Origin: Bugula neritina
Taxonomy: Eukaryota > Bryozoa > Gymnolaemata > Cheilostomatida > Bugulidae
Length of the DNA stretch: 64,000 bases
Direction: 5' to 3'
Assembly (NCBI GenBank): GCA_964035545.1
Contig: OZ037772.1
Span: forward strand, 6,912,389 to 6,976,388
A model generated the notes under the pieces. It saw only the letters and a list, made by a program, of their open reading frames with translations. It had not been told where the DNA came from and did no database searches. A program made the translations under genes and the position numbers. Shown piece by piece: positions 1-14,607 of the stretch. Numbering within the stretch: the stretch's first letter is position 1; each line of letters opens with the position of its first letter.

Positions 1-552
1 TGGTCACAATACAGAGTAATTTCACTTAATAGAAATAACAAAATTACTATATTATAGCTGTTGCAGTTTATCTAAATAAGCTAAAATCATTATAAAGCTA
101 AAGCTGCCAGATATTTTGTCATTTACTCATCTGTAAATGAACATTAGGTGTGTATTGCACCTGAAAACAAATTGTGTTAACAATACAGTTTATCTTTTGA
201 TTTAACAGTATTTTGTGGAAACTTCTTACGAGCTCATGCAGTTGTTGTGTATATTTACAAGACTATTTGACAAATTTATAATTCAGGTTTCATAAGTCCT
301 TCAGCCAAACCGCTCTTTAATAATCTACTTTACAGTTATGCTTAAATGAATAATCAATTATTTATTGTTTGCAAAGGAGTGACGGAAATTTATAATAGAC
401 ACTTTCCTCAAAGGCGTTGCTGGGTGTCGAAAATACTAAAAATGGTAAAGCAGTATAATATAGGGTGATGGGCTTTATTTGCTGTTTGTATGTAAACTTT
501 AGCATTCAGTTTTTAACTGATTACTACACTAGGCATCAAATTTTTTTTATAG
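1..552. other. intron of TRIM-like gene 1 (upstream exons outside the window)
   Basis: AT-rich, no open frame. It ends in a pyrimidine-rich acceptor just before the first visible coiled-coil exon at 553. By comparison with gene 2, the RING and two B-box exons of gene 1 should lie upstream of the window. Confidence 0.6.
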
Positions 553-3500
553 ATCAAGAAAAACATGATTTTAAATCTCTCACATCACTGAAAGAAGAAG
601 TGAACACCTACTTTTCCAGTCAGCTGAATGTAATTGCTGAACATCTTACCAAGATCAGTTCTTTGGACAAGAAAGTTTGGAATGATCTTGATGATCAAGA
701 ACAGAAATGTTCAAATGTTATAAGAGAGATAGAAAAAGTCAGAGATGGAATGGTGAGTGATTAGTCATAGTTTCCTTTTGTGATAGACTTTTAAAGTATA
801 CCAACACTTTTATACATGTACATATCCTTAAATTATTAAACGTTAGAACAAAAATTAGGTCAACATTAACAATGTGTGATAAATTTAATATCACTATCTT
901 GCGTATTTATATATATTCTCATTGAGTCTTAAAAAATCCACGATACCTTAGATACAACTTCACACAAGGTTGGCTTACTAAACAAAGTGATAATTAAAGT
1001 AATTTGTAATGGCATCTTTTGCACTTTTTAATATATAACAATTAATGTTGATATGTTCTTGAAAGTTGATTACCATGATATTATATTTTAAAATTAGACA
1101 ACAACACCTATTAAATGCTTCATACATATACTAGAACACATAATTCATTTGTGAAAACTTAGAAACTATTCCATTTTAGCTAATAAACTAAATTGAAAGT
1201 TTTGTGGGTGTAAACAAAAGTATTTTCAGTGAACCCAAATCAAACTTTTGTCAATAAACTTTTCAGTAGAAACTAATCCAGAAATGTACTAATCTAACAT
1301 TTCATCTCAAAAGATTTTGCATTTTTGCTAAATATTTTCAAATTAGACAGGAAGACATGTACAAATACTGAAAGAATCATTTTTTACTAAAAATTAAAAT
1401 TTTATGCGATTAAAACGCTTTTCTTTGAACTAATAAAAGTTTTCCATATAAAGTCTGAGTTTGAAACCAAGCTAAAAATGTAATTGAGTCAAAATGCATT
1501 CATATAAACCGATTAAATTATTTTTTTGAATGCATATTTTGTTTACGCAACAGCAATATTTTAGATCCAAAGAATAACCAATGAGAGTCAAGAACTGATT
1601 GAAAGAGTTACAAACCACAAAGAGGAGGTGACCAATCAGGTAGAAGATTTCTACAACAAGCTGATGTTGAAGAAAGATGGGTTGGAAAAGACACAAGCTG
1701 AGGTACATCGTTTGCTGAAAGATGGTCATGTGACTGAGAAGATCAGACAGAAGAAGAGAATGACAGAAGAGCTGGATAGACATGATGCAGATAAGCTGAA
1801 TGATTGTGAACTTGTTGATCCACCAGCTCTGATACACACAGGTATGCTACTTATAGCTTCAGTCAGTAAAATTAATAAAATTGATGTAATGCTAGCTTTT
1901 CAGAAACAAAGGAATATAACCATGATGTTTAATTCTTTCAAAACTGAAAATGCAATGTTTTGTAATATAACCAATACAGCTGTTTTAAATTAAAATTAAA
2001 AGCAAAATAAATTTTGTCATAATTACCATAAGCAACACAATTATGGTGTATAAGGTTATGTTGAAAGTGCATGTTTGGCATTTTCCTTCTTGCTTTGCGT
2101 TATGTATGAAGAAGAAACAATGTATGACTAATAATTATAACAGAACACAAGTTCGACTAATGAAAACTGTGTTAGAATAATTCTTGTTGCATTTTGTTCA
2201 TCTGTCAAGTATATTTAAAAAAACAAAAACCATTCAATGACGATGTATACTCATCACACTATAGTGTTCACTTTAAATTGACTGCATAATACTTTGTAAT
2301 ATGCAATAGAGTGCTCAAACTAAACATGCATGTGTGTTCAATTTAACTTAATACTCACAGGATAGGGCAACCTTTTAGCTGCAACTGCCTTGCTGAAGTT
2401 TGCATTGTAATCATATAAGAATTCAGTACCAGTAAAATAAAATCTCACCTAATTGTGCTAGAGTCAAAATTTAAAAACTATGTTGTAGATCTTCTTTTTC
2501 CCAAGTGTAATTTTTTTGGAAATTTCAATTTTCATTTTTTTTGCAAAGTTATAGACAAAAAACTGCCAATTTTGGCCAATTTTGCCTGAAAAGCTGACTT
2601 TTCAGTACCAGCAAAATATCTCAGCAACAAAACATGATATCTGAATAAAATTTGCACTGTTGGAATCCTGAGATATTTCTCCAGTGCAAGTTTTTTTCTT
2701 TTTCCAATAACTCTTCTAGATTGTTAATAAATTGGTGATTTATACACTGAAAATGCTATATTTTTTCATAGATAATTAGCAGCGCGCAGCACTTCAAGCT
2801 TCAATGAGCACATAGGGATGAGAAGATATTGGCGCAAACATACTAATTACAGGCTTGCTAGCTGGCAGACTATAATGAATAGCTTGCTTTGTACATTGTT
2901 TATGTGGCACCCATAATGGAATGTTGGTAGATAACGCAGCCCTAATGAGGGTTGCTGCCTATTGGTTGTAGTTTGATCTTAGGCTGAACAATTGTAAGCA
3001 GGCAACACGCATGCCACCCGAAGAGCAATATTATTCAAGAACCTAAACTATATTTTGAGAGAAATTCATGATATTCTTAGTGAGGATGCCCTTAACTATC
3101 CTGTGCTTTTGGTTAATCTCTACTTTGTGATTTAGGTAAAACTAGCAGTCACAACATAATATACGCATGCAAGTGTGTTTTTTTAATTATTTATAATATG
3201 TTTTCTGATACTGCCCTTAGTATAACAACAAATATAGCAATAGTTCCCTGAGTTAAAATGACCCAACAATGATAATATTATTATGTTATAAAGATAACGC
3301 TATATTATAGTAATGAAATCATGCATTATAGTGTATTATTAGCCTGTTTTACAACAGAACGATGCAACTGTTCAACTACATAGCAAAAATACTAAAATGT
3401 TATAACAATGAAAATGTATAATAGTACTTAATATATAATAATTTATATGATACTTATATATAACTATGACACTATATAGCTATATAAAACATAATTAATT

Positions 3501-4748
3501 ATACTTTGTTGGAGAGGTTGATAAAAAAAATTCTTTTTGCACTAATCATCGCAAACAAACATATTATGGCTGATCAAATTTGCAAGAAAATAGGTTATCA
3601 TAATATTTTTCAAAGCAGCTAGTCAGTTATATAGTGTGCAAAAAAATAACACAGTAAAATGTGTTTACCTGAAAAATGACTTCTCATAAGCATACTTCAT
3701 GGTTAACAATTTAAATTTAATATTGCAGCTGAGGGTAAGAGTAACCTGCTGAATATCAGTCTAGTAAGAGTTCCTTCTTCACTGACATTCATATCTGAAC
3801 ATAAGACAACTGCTAGATGTTATTCAGCCAATCACAGACAAGATGATGACATACTCATAGGTACTCATAATGGAATACAGTTACTGAGTAGAGATGGTAA
3901 TGAGTTGAGTGAATACAGTCCAAGTGAGAAGCAAGTAACAGGAGTGATTGAGACTCCTCAGAATGTCTTCATTTTACACAGAGAAGGTGACACATCTAAA
4001 GTAGATATGTGTTTAGCTGGTGGCATCACAAAGAGACAACAACTGCTTCAGTTTGATAGAACCAGTAACAATGGAGCAGTAATGGCAGTCTCTGACAGAT
4101 ATGTTGTGGTGAATCATCCAGATGCTAGACAGCTGATCATCTATGACTTTACCACTAACCAGACAGAGACTATTCATCCTGATGTGTATCCAGTTGGTCT
4201 ACACTTTCTACCAGATGGTTATTTGCTAGGAGTTGGTAAAGGTAAACTGATAAAGTACGAAGTGGAGAATGGAAAGCTGACTACAGTCTGGACATGTGAT
4301 GATGTAACAGAAGGATACAGTGTCTGTGCAGATTCTAATGGTCTCATCTATGTATCTGGAACATATTCGAAGTCCCTTTACATTCTTTCCTCGCAAGGTG
4401 TGCTTTATATCAATATCATGCTAAAAAGTATACTGTCTGACTATATTGCAAAAAATTGAGACTATAATATTATATTATCATTTTAAAACTTTGTAAGAAA
4501 CTCGATCAAGAAACACGTGCACATGCTCAGACATACAGCATGTATATGATATACTTTTTTTCATATATCAGTATTTACTAATGTAATTTCTAATATAATA
4601 TATATAAGCAGGTGTTCTTCTCAAGACACTGACTCATGATAAGTTACCATCTCTATTTGGTGGAATACCGAGTATCAGAGATGGAATACTGGCTGTACCT
4701 GGTTGGGAAGACAAAAAACTGTATTGTTTCAAAATAGAACCTAAGTAA
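553..4748 (+). CDS. TRIM-like protein gene 1, 3' part (coiled coil + beta-propeller)
   Basis: Exons read: 553-752 (coiled coil 1), 1565-1841 (coiled coil 2), 3729-4397 (propeller), 4612-4748 (terminal, TAA). All junctions are GT-AG, and phases are 1, 0, 1, 1 as in gene 2. The first two exons are charged heptad-type helices (KSLTSLKEEV, VTEKIRQKKR). The large exon carries repeated beta-strand motifs such as GLHFLPDG, SDRYVVVNHPD and LTTVWTCD, each followed by a loop; this resembles an NHL/WD-type propeller closed by the terminal exon (DGILAVPGW). No stop or frameshift is visible. RING and B-box exons must lie left of the window. TRIM-NHL proteins are typically E3 ubiquitin ligases or scaffolds; ligase activity here is inferred from gene 2, not seen. 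The 3' flank is homologous to that of gene 2, so the two arose by segmental duplication. Confidence 0.85.
2356..3105. mobile_element. non-autonomous TIR element, copy A (750 bp)
   Basis: Lies in the intron between coiled coil 2 and the propeller of gene 1. It begins CACAGGATAG and ends CTATCCTGTG. The whole segment is repeated in reverse orientation at 8892-9647. The left terminus has lost four bases (TTAA) relative to the other copy. No transposase is encoded; the longest open frame in the paired copy has no recognisable domain. A MITE mobilised by an unknown DNA transposase is the simplest reading. Confidence 0.8.
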
Positions 4749-7700
4749 TGTTGAACTTGATTGTTGACAATATTGTGCTTTACAATTTTATATTCTCATT
4801 CATATCGTTCAAAATTTTATATTTGGTAGCTTAAGTACTTCATTTTATAACTATATATTATACTGCGAATGATTTTCTAATTTTCACAAGTCTGAAAACA
4901 TATTTTGAACGTTTCATATGAATGTGATTTCATAAACTCTGCAAGCAGCCACAGAAACCATTTTTAATAGTACATAATGAACTGATAAACTTACATCAAA
5001 TAATTTCTAATATTTCCTATTATTCCTTTTAAAGTTAGTTGAACCTAATCAGAGTTGGTTACCAGAATAATTATTTCTCGAATATATCATTTTTGCATAT
5101 ATATTATGTTATAATATAACTATACAAATAATAAAAATTTGCTTGTTTAGCATAACATCTAAGCATGTACACATATTATATTATATTAACAATAAAAATA
5201 TGTTACACTATATATAGCAGTCTGTTCATTACAATTGTTTCCATTTCTAACAAAGTTGAAACTTTAAAAAAAAACTGTTTAACCACCCAATGAAATTTAA
5301 TAAGAAATAAAACACACAAGTTTAAAGATAGGTATGTGGCCAGTAATCATTTTCACTGAGCTTGCTAAAACTATAATATATGTTTGCAAAAAGTTCCTGT
5401 CTCAACTGTAACATGGTTGCAACTGTTTATTGGTACATTCAAATAATACTATATAACTTTAAAATATGAATTTAAAAAAAATTAGCTCTTCTATACATAC
5501 TATTAAAACATCCAATACTAACGGTTTTATAAATCTATATAATATATGCGATTGCATACAACTAAACTCTTTATAGCCAAATATTTAGTAATCAGCAAGA
5601 CTGGCATAGAAGTTTGTAAAGCAGTAACCAAGTGGTAAAAACTGGCGGAACACTGATATGAAACGTAAAGTATAAATTGTGATGCTATTTATAACATATC
5701 ACATAAAAAAAACTCAGTAATGATTATCATGCAATCCCCAATTGCGTTTATAACCTCTTTATATCATACTAGCTGTATAATTAGGCTATATAACATGAAA
5801 ACATAACTGCTATAATTTTGGAGGTTATATATAACTAACAACATTCAAACTAGTTGACCTACATTCAATAGTGATAAGATTTTATTAATACAATATCTAG
5901 AAAGTTCCTTATATATTCTAATGAAAAAACATGTCTATCATCATAAGTAAATATATAGTGTCATTTTTACATTATATCTTGTATTCACGTATTTCTATAA
6001 AATATTCATAGCGCCATGATAATTGGATGGACATAGCCCAAAAAAGCTGCTGATGGCGGTATAATAATTACTGGAAAGCTATAAAAGACATTTTTAATAC
6101 CAAATTAGTTATGTCAAATTATGTGGTCAGTCTAGGTCAATGTGATTCTATTAGCTTGTTTCAATGTTTGCCTGTAATTCACACTTTGACGATAATTTAC
6201 ATCCTAACTTACTCTACATTATTGTGAAAGTACTATTTATAGCTGTATTGATTGTTTGTATGTTTCATTATCATGCATTCTCTCAACATAAACAATAATT
6301 TGAAGTTGGCCATTGAATTTTTTTAAAATTTTTATGTAATTAAGGGTTTTCTAAATACATAATTGTTTTGCCAGTTTTTCAATTGCTGCTGAATATGTAC
6401 AAATTCTTATAAAACACTAGATTCTTTGCCTAATTGATCTTCAAATTATAACTTGTTCGTCTACCTAAAAAGTAGCTAATTCTTTAGGAAGAAATTTAAA
6501 TGAAATTAGTTCAATTAACAAAGAAGATATTTATATTCACATTTATATTACACAGATCTTACATATCATATTCCATCCAAAACAAAAGGAATTGTCACAA
6601 TGAAACTTTGGTCTGCTTGAGCAGCCTTGTTAGAAAAATATTAAATTAAATAATACAAGCAGTGTATAACTTTAATCTGAATTACACCAATATAATGACT
6701 CTAAAGGTCATTTTTTAACAAATGAAAATTGTACAGTTACAAGAAAAAATACAGCTGCACAAATAAAATATTAGTCTGAAACCTTATTACAGTGTTTAAA
6801 AACAAACCCTAACACTTCTTTGTAACATAATATATAATAATATTGCTGCAATGTCAAACAGAGTAATTAAATTATTAGGCTCAACTAACTCCGCCTTTTC
6901 CAAATATTTTGGACATATAAGTTCAACAGTATATTTAAACTCTACAAATATTAAAATTACTGAGGCCTGATCTACACAATTAGTTTGTTGGGCCGGTGAT
7001 AGAACCCTCCCTGTGCCAAGATACTCTCTGAGTTTTCGAATATAAAGTTTTAAAAAATCATCTAATGTTAGTTTGGCTAGGGCAGTGTTGAGCCAACAAA
7101 ATTATTTTGGAACGGAAATAAAATTATTTTCATACACACTGCATTACATTTAATGAAGCTTGCAATCAATCTTTTTTTAAATGTGCGTTTGAAAATTAAG
7201 ATTATTTTTGGTCCTCAAAGAAGGCTGGTGATGTTATTATAGCTGTTTTGATTAAAAGTGGTTAATATTGATCAATAGACAGTTATACATAAATCAAAAA
7301 GTATATACAGGCTGATAATAGTTAGTATAGCCTGAGTCTTGCCAATTATACTAATCCATTTTTCCTGTTGTCATAATAGATGCTATTGAGAAACAATTAT
7401 ACAAAGAGCAGAGATTCTAACGCGTAAAGAAATGAACCTGTCTTTGACTAATCCTTCAGTTGGCATATTGTATCGTATTTAATATAATGAGTTGAGATGC
7501 ATGTTGTAGTAAAGTAAAGTGATAATGCCTCAATAGTCAATAGCTAGTAGAAGTTTAACCTTAAACAACCCACTAACTTAGCAGAGTAGAGTCCACATAT
7601 GCAGGCGCAAACTATATATAAAATTGTTAAATTTTAAAAGCCACACTGAATGAGCATTTAATTAACTTAGTTTGAGTAGTAATTGTAAGTATACAGACTG

Positions 7701-8299
7701 GTTTGAAGCCACATGCAGCTAAAATAATGATGACTACAAAAATTATGCTTAGTACTAACAATGGTCTCCACGCTCATTGTAACACTCACAACAGTCTATA
7801 TATACATGTATTTGCTATGTCAAACAGTAATTCAATACAGATACTTTCAGCAAAAACAAAGCTGAATGGCAAGCAGGGAATTCACCATTTAAACTGAGTA
7901 AAGGCTTTTTCAAATCAGTTTTATTGTCGTAGATGATTTTCCAATAAGAACCTAAGAATATTGTAAGAGCAAAGGCTACAATGCTATTACAAAAATGAAA
8001 CTGCTTGATTTCCCCTCCTTCTAATGAATGTCTGCTCAATATGTTTTATATAGCATGATATTCTAAGCCGATAAATCAATATTACATTTTATATATAGCA
8101 TAAAAGTCTGAGCCAGCTTTATTATGATCAAAGCTAGGCTTGATCGAAAGATAAAGTTTGGCATATTGTGTAGTGAAGTTTCAATAAAGTCGAAGGCTAT
8201 GTGTATATTGCTAAACGAAGGAGTCTACTAAAAGACAAGGCTATACGTTGATAAAACGAAACTGACTGTCATTTTATATGTAAGTTACTCACTCAAATT

Positions 8300-8410
8300 T
8301 TTGCACTCCAGTAAAGCTACATACCATCCATCTACTGCATGTATCACTCCACTACTCACTACTCTAATATAACTATACACCAATTACGGTATCACTGAGA
8401 GGAGAGAGGT
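8300..8410 (+). promoter_or_regulatory. duplicated 5' noncoding exon/promoter segment, copy 1 (orphan)
   Basis: Contains the segment 'atcactgagaggagag' followed by a strong donor (GT at 8409-8410, gtgagtt). Near-identical segments occur at 12390-12510 and, diverged, just upstream of gene 2. No RING exon follows within 6 kb, so this copy looks detached from a coding region. Promoter activity is inferred only. Confidence 0.45.
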
Positions 8411-8891
8411 GAGTTAAAAACTTTAACATGTTTTCTTTTCTATATTCTACTTTAGTTCTTGTGAAATTGAGCTAAATATAGGCTCTGGTGACTATATTTA
8501 TTTATACTTATTTTCCTATAAGTTGCCTATTGTAATTTTGTTGTCTAATTTATCGCTTGGAGGTTGTATATATAACTAACAGCTTTCAAACTAGTTGACC
8601 TACATTCAATAGTGCTAGGAGTTTGTTACTCCCATATATAGAAAATTCTCATAAGCCATAACATGACTAAACTGTGAGACGTTATTCTTTATAATATTAT
8701 GAATATTAACTCTTCTATAATCTATAATCTATGCTATTGCATAAAACTAAATTATTTATTAATAAATATTCAATAATCAGCAAGACTGGCATGGAAGTTT
8801 TTTAAAAACAGTAACAAAGCGGTAAAAAGTGGCGGTTATTATAACATGGCATGATATAGTGAGATACTATTTATGAAATATTACACAAAAG

Positions 8892-9647
8892 CACAGGATA
8901 GTTAAGGGCATCCTCACTAAGAATATCATAAATTTCTCTCAAAATGTAGTTCAGGTTCTTGAATAATATTGCTCTGCGGGTGGCATGCGTGTTGCCTACT
9001 TGTAATTGTTTAGCCTAAGATTAAACTACAACCAATAAGCAGCAACCTTCGTTAGGGCTGCGTTATCTATCAACATTCCATTATGGGTGCTACATAAACA
9101 AAGTACAAAGCAAGCTATTCATTATAGCCTGCCAGTTATCTAGCCTGTAATTATTATGTAGGCGCCAATATCTTCTCATCCCTATGTGCTCAGTGAAGCG
9201 TGAAGTGCTGCGCGCTGCTAGTTTCTTATGAGAAAATATGGCATTTTCAGTGTATAAATCACCAATTTATGAGCAATCTAGCAGAGTTATTGACAAAAGA
9301 AAAAAATTTACACTAGAGAAATATCTCAGGATTCCAGCAGTGCAATTTTTATTCAGATATCATGTTTTGCTGCTGAGATATTTTACTGGTACTGAAAAGT
9401 CAGCTTTTCAGGCAAAATTGGCCAAAATTCGGCAGCTTTTTGTCTATAACTTCGCAAAAAAAATGAAAATTGAAATTTCCAAAAAACTTACACTGGAGAA
9501 AGAGAAGATCTACAACATAGTTTTTAAATTTTGACTCTAGCACAATTAGGTGAGATTTTATTTTACTGGTACTGAATTCTTATATGATTACAATGCAAAC
9601 CTCAGCAAGGCAGTTGCAGCTAAAAGGTTGCCCTTAACTATCCTGTG
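8892..9647. mobile_element. non-autonomous TIR element, copy B (756 bp, inverted)
   Basis: Both ends carry the 19-base inverted repeat CACAGGATAGTTAAGGGCA. The body matches 2356-3105 in opposite orientation. The insertion interrupts a repeat whose uninterrupted version is seen near 12975-13030: the text 'atattacacaaaag' continues there into 'gcattcagaattta', whereas here it continues into the element and resumes as 'acatatttcggtattta' after it. That empty site defines the boundaries to within a few bases. Confidence 0.85.
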
Positions 9648-12389
9648 AGACATATTTCGGTATTTATTATTATGCAATGTACAATTGAGTTTATAACCTC
9701 CTATCTCAAAAACTGTATAATTAGAACATGAGAACATAACTGCTAAAACTTTGGAGGTTATATATAACTAACAACATTCAAACTGGTTGACCTACATTCA
9801 GTAGTGCTCTGGATTATATTTTACTACAATATCTAGAAAGTTCCTATAACGCCTATAATTTCTAAATTGTGAGATGTTATAATTGTTGATTATAAGTTTT
9901 TTTCCACACAATCCAGACCAAGGTAAAATATTTTTTATGGAAACTAATGCGGTATGTACATGTATGTGTGCATGATGGTGTAAAACCATTCTTAAAGCAG
10001 TTATTATTAAGCAATTGATAGCATATAACAATAGGGTTAAAATGTGGTGTTCTACACTGATCATCACATGCTTATTGAATATAAAATATTATTGTGGATC
10101 ACAGCTAGGAGACGAGAGCCATATTTATATAAAGCTGTTTTGATATAAGAGGTTAATATTGATCAGTAGAAAGTTACACATGAATCAATAAGTATATATA
10201 CATATTGAGAACAGTTAGAATAGCCTGAGTCCTACCAATTATACCAACAAACCTTTCCAATTATAATAATGGATGTTATCGAGAAATGACTATATACATA
10301 TAACACTATATACTCTAATGAAAAGAAATGAAACTGCCATTAACTAAACCTTTTCCTTTTCTGTCAATTGACATATTGTATTGTATTTGATATAATATTA
10401 GTCGACATGAGTCTTGTAATGAAGTAACTTGATAAAGGTTCAGCAGTCAATAGCTATTACATGCAGGTTCAATCTTAAACAACCCACTAAGTTAGCAGGT
10501 TATATATAATTAATAACATTCAAACTGGTTGGCCTACATTCAATGGTGCTCTAGATTATATTTTACTACAATATCTAGAAAGTTCCTATAAAACATAAAA
10601 TTTTTAAATTGTAAGATGTTATAATTGTTGATTATAAGTTTTTTTCCACCCGATCCGTACCAAGGTGAAATATTTTTGCGACGCACAATAGTTGCGTGGG
10701 TTTCTAGTGAGTCTAGTTAGTGGGACGTATTTTCCACACCCCATTACAATAGCACTAATGAATACTAACACATGCAGGCAGTGTTGGTAATAGTTTATTG
10801 AAATAGGAGTTTAAAAAATGTTTTAACAGTGAAAAATTTGAGATTAGCCCAGAGAGAGAGGTATTTCAAGCTCACATATGAACGATATAGATGCTAAAGT
10901 GATCTAGGAGTTGCCCATCTGTAATGCATGCAGTCTTGCCTAAAAATCATTATTGCTGTATATAATCATATTAACTTGTTGCAATAGATCTATTTCACTA
11001 TTGGGAAGAATACAATTAGCCAGTAAATACTGTAATAGATTCAAGGCACTTTAGCAGTGCTAGTTTAAAAGAATGCTGCTGTAACTAAGATAGACGCATA
11101 GCATTGAGTGTTAACATAATAATATCTACATGGTGATAGCAAACAGCAGAAGTACTTTTTGATACATAATATAATTATGTACAGCTTAAGATTTTGTAAT
11201 ACCATGTTTTATGTGAGATATTAATTTCAATAGCTACATTAAAATAATGTACAGTTCTAGCAAGTGATGCAGAATCTTTGGAGATGCTATGACTGATCAC
11301 CACTTGCTTATTGAATATAAAATATTATTTTTGATCACAGCTAGGAGACGAGAACCATATAAAGCTGTTTTGATATAAGTGGTTAATATTGATCAGTAGA
11401 AAGTTATACATGAATCAATAAGTATATATACATATTGAGAACAGTTAGTATAGCCTGAGTCCTGCCAATTATACTAACAAACCTTTCTTATTACCATAAT
11501 GGATGTTATTGAGAAACGACTATATACAAATAACATAGACTCTAACGAAAAGAAATAAAACTGCCATTAACTAAACCTTTTCCTTTTCTGTCAATCGACA
11601 TATTGTATTGTATTTGGTATAATATAAGTGTACATGCATGTTGTAATGAAGTAACTTGAAAAAGCTTCAATAGCTAGGACAGGTTCAACCTGAAACAATT
11701 CCCACTAACTTAGCAGAGTATACAGTCCTTACATGCAGACACAAACTATATATACAATTATTAAATTTTAAAAGCCACACCTAGTGGGCAATTTATTAAC
11801 TTAGTTGGAGTAACAATTGTAGGTATACATACTATAGTTTTAAGCCACAGTAAGACTAATTATGATTACAAAAATTATGCAACAGTATCTACCAAAAAAG
11901 GTCTCCAGGCTCATTATAACACTCACAATAGTCTATATATACATGTGTTTGCTATGAAAAAAAAAATTCAATACGGTTCCTTTCAGAAAAAAACAATGCT
12001 AAATGGCAAGCAGACTAAGTAACAGCTTTTCCAAATCAGTTTTATTGTCGTAGATGATTTTCCAATAAGAACTTACCAAGATTGTAAGAGCAAAGGCTAC
12101 AATGCTATTACAAAAATGAAACTGCTTGATTTCTCCTTGACTACTTTCAATGAATGCCTGCTCAATAAATCAATATTATGTTTTATAGTATGAGATTCTA
12201 AGCCAGCTTTGTTATGAACAAATCTAGATTTGCGCAAAATATAGATTTTGGCATATTGTGGGGTGAAGCATTCAATAGAGTCAGAGGCTAGGTAAATATT
12301 GTAAAACCAAAGAGCCTACTAAAAGACAAAAACTTAGTTTGATAAAATGAAACTGACTGCCATTTTATATAATGTACAATATATGCAAA

Positions 12390-12510
12390 TTACTCCTTCA
12401 ATTGCTTTCTGCTCCAGTATAGCTACATACCATCTACTGTATCACTCCACTGCTCACTACTCTAGTATAACTAAACACCAATTATACTGCATCACTGAGA
12501 GGAGAGAGGT
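12390..12510 (+). promoter_or_regulatory. duplicated 5' noncoding exon/promoter segment, copy 2 (orphan)
   Basis: Near-identical to 8300-8410, with the same 'atcactgagaggagag' and donor (GT at 12509-12510). The next copy, at 14480-14607, precedes gene 2. No coding exon lies between 12510 and 14908. It may be an alternative first exon for gene 2 or a relic. Confidence 0.45.
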
Positions 12511-14479
12511 GAGTTAAAAACCTTGATATTATGTTTTCTTTTCCATATTCTATTTTAGTTCTTGTGAAATTGAGCTAAAGATAGGCTCTGGTGACTATAG
12601 CTATTTATAATTTTTTTCCTATAACCTGCCTATTGGAATTTTGTTTTCTAATTTATTGCTTGGAGATTGTATATAACTAAAAGGTTTCGAGCTAGTTGAC
12701 CTACATTCAATAGTGCTTGAAGTTTGTTACTCCAATATATAGAAAATTCTCATAAGACATAAAATGACTAAATTGTGAGACTTTATTGTCTATATGTTTA
12801 CACTTTGAATACTAACTCTTTTATAATCTATAATCTATGCTATTGCATACAACAAGATTCGTTATTAATGAATATTCAATAATCAGCAAGACTGGTATGG
12901 AAAATTTTTTATAACAGTAACTAAGCGGTAAAAAGTGGCAGGTTACTAAAACATGGCATGATAAAGCGAGATACTATTTATGAAATATTACACAAAAGGC
13001 ATTCAGAATTTATTATTATTATGTAATGTACAATTGAGTTTATGACCTCCTATCTGAATAAATGTATAATTATAACATGAGAGCATAACTGCTATAATTT
13101 TGGAGTTTATATATATTTAACAACATTCCAACTGGTTGACCTACATTCAATGGTGCTCTAAATTATATTTTACTACAAAGTTTCTATAATACCTGTATAT
13201 AATTTCTAAATTGTGAGATGTTAAAATTGTTGATTATAAGTTTTTTCCACACAATCCGTACCAAGGTAAAATATTTTTTATGGAAACTAATGCGGTATGT
13301 ACATGTATGTGTGCATGATGGTGTAAAAGCATTCCTATTAGGCGATTGATATCATATAACAATAAGGTTAAAACATGATGTTCTATATTTATCACCACAT
13401 GCTTATTAGATTTGCAATATTATTATTGATCACAGCTAGGAGACGAGAACCATATAAAGCTGTTTTGATATAAGAGGTTATTATTGATCAATAGAAAGTT
13501 ATACATGAATCACTAAGTATATATACATATTGAGAACAGTTAGTATAGCCTGAGTCCTGTTAATTATACCAACAAACCTTTCTTCTTATCATAATGGATG
13601 TTATTGAGAAACGACTATATACAAATAACATATACTCTAATGAAAAGAAATGAAACTGCCATTAACTTAACCTTTTCCTTTTCTGTCAATCGACATATTG
13701 TATTGTATTTGGTATAATATAAGTGTACATGCATGTTGTAATGAAGTAACTTGAAAAAGCTTCAATAGCTAGTACAGGTTCAACCTGAAACAATCCACTA
13801 ACTTAGCAGAGTATACAGTCCTTACATGCAGACACATACTATATATACAATTATTAAATTTTAAAAGCCACACCTAGTGAGCAATCTAATAACTTAGTTG
13901 GAGTAACAATTGTAGGTATACAGACCATAGGGTATACAGACTATAGTTTTAAGCCACAGTAAGAATAATTATGATTACAAAAATTATGCAACAGTATCTA
14001 CCAAAAAAGGTCTCCAGGCTCATTATAACACTCACAATAGTCTATATATACATGTGTTTGCTATGAAAAAAAATTCAATACGGTTCCTTTCAGAAAAAAA
14101 CAATGCTAAATGGCAAGCAGACTAAGTAACAGCTTTTCCAAATCAGTTTTATTGTCGTAGATGATTTTCCAATAAGAACCTAACAATATTGTAAGAGCAA
14201 AGGCTACAATGCTATCACAAAAACAAAACTGCCTGATTTCCCCTTGACTACTTGCAATGAATGCCTGATCAATAAATCAATATTATGTTTTATAGTATGA
14301 GATTCTAATCCAGCTTTATTATGAACAAATCTAGACTTGATCAAAATATAGATTTTGGCATATTGTGGAGTGAAGCATTCAATAGAGTCAAAGGCTAGGT
14401 AAATATTGTGAAACAAAGGAGTCTACTAAAAACAAGAGCTTAATAGTTTGATAAAATAAAACTGAATGCCATTACATAT

Positions 14480-14607
14480 ACTTGTAATTTACTCCTTTGA
14501 CTACTTTCTGCTCCAGTATAGCTACATACCATCTACCGTATCAATGTACTGCTTCGTACTTTAGTATAACTATACACCAATTGCTGTATTCATTGATTAA
14601 GAGTGGT
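14480..14607 (+). promoter_or_regulatory. putative 5' noncoding exon and promoter of TRIM-like gene 2
   Basis: Third, more diverged copy of the segment, with a donor at 14606 (gtgagtt). It lies about 300 bases before the start codon. A good acceptor (tttttttgcag) occurs at about 14823-14834, so a spliced 5' UTR is plausible. The conserved position upstream of an intact gene is the main evidence. Confidence 0.5.

Noticed and set aside
1472-1837. Open frame antisense to the coiled-coil exon of gene 1
   Set aside because: Shadow of the real exon. The same antisense frame appears opposite coiled-coil exons of the other copies because the exons are homologous.
9238-9534. 98-residue open frame
   Set aside because: Lies wholly inside TIR element copy B, has no recognisable domain, and the paired copy does not preserve it as a gene.
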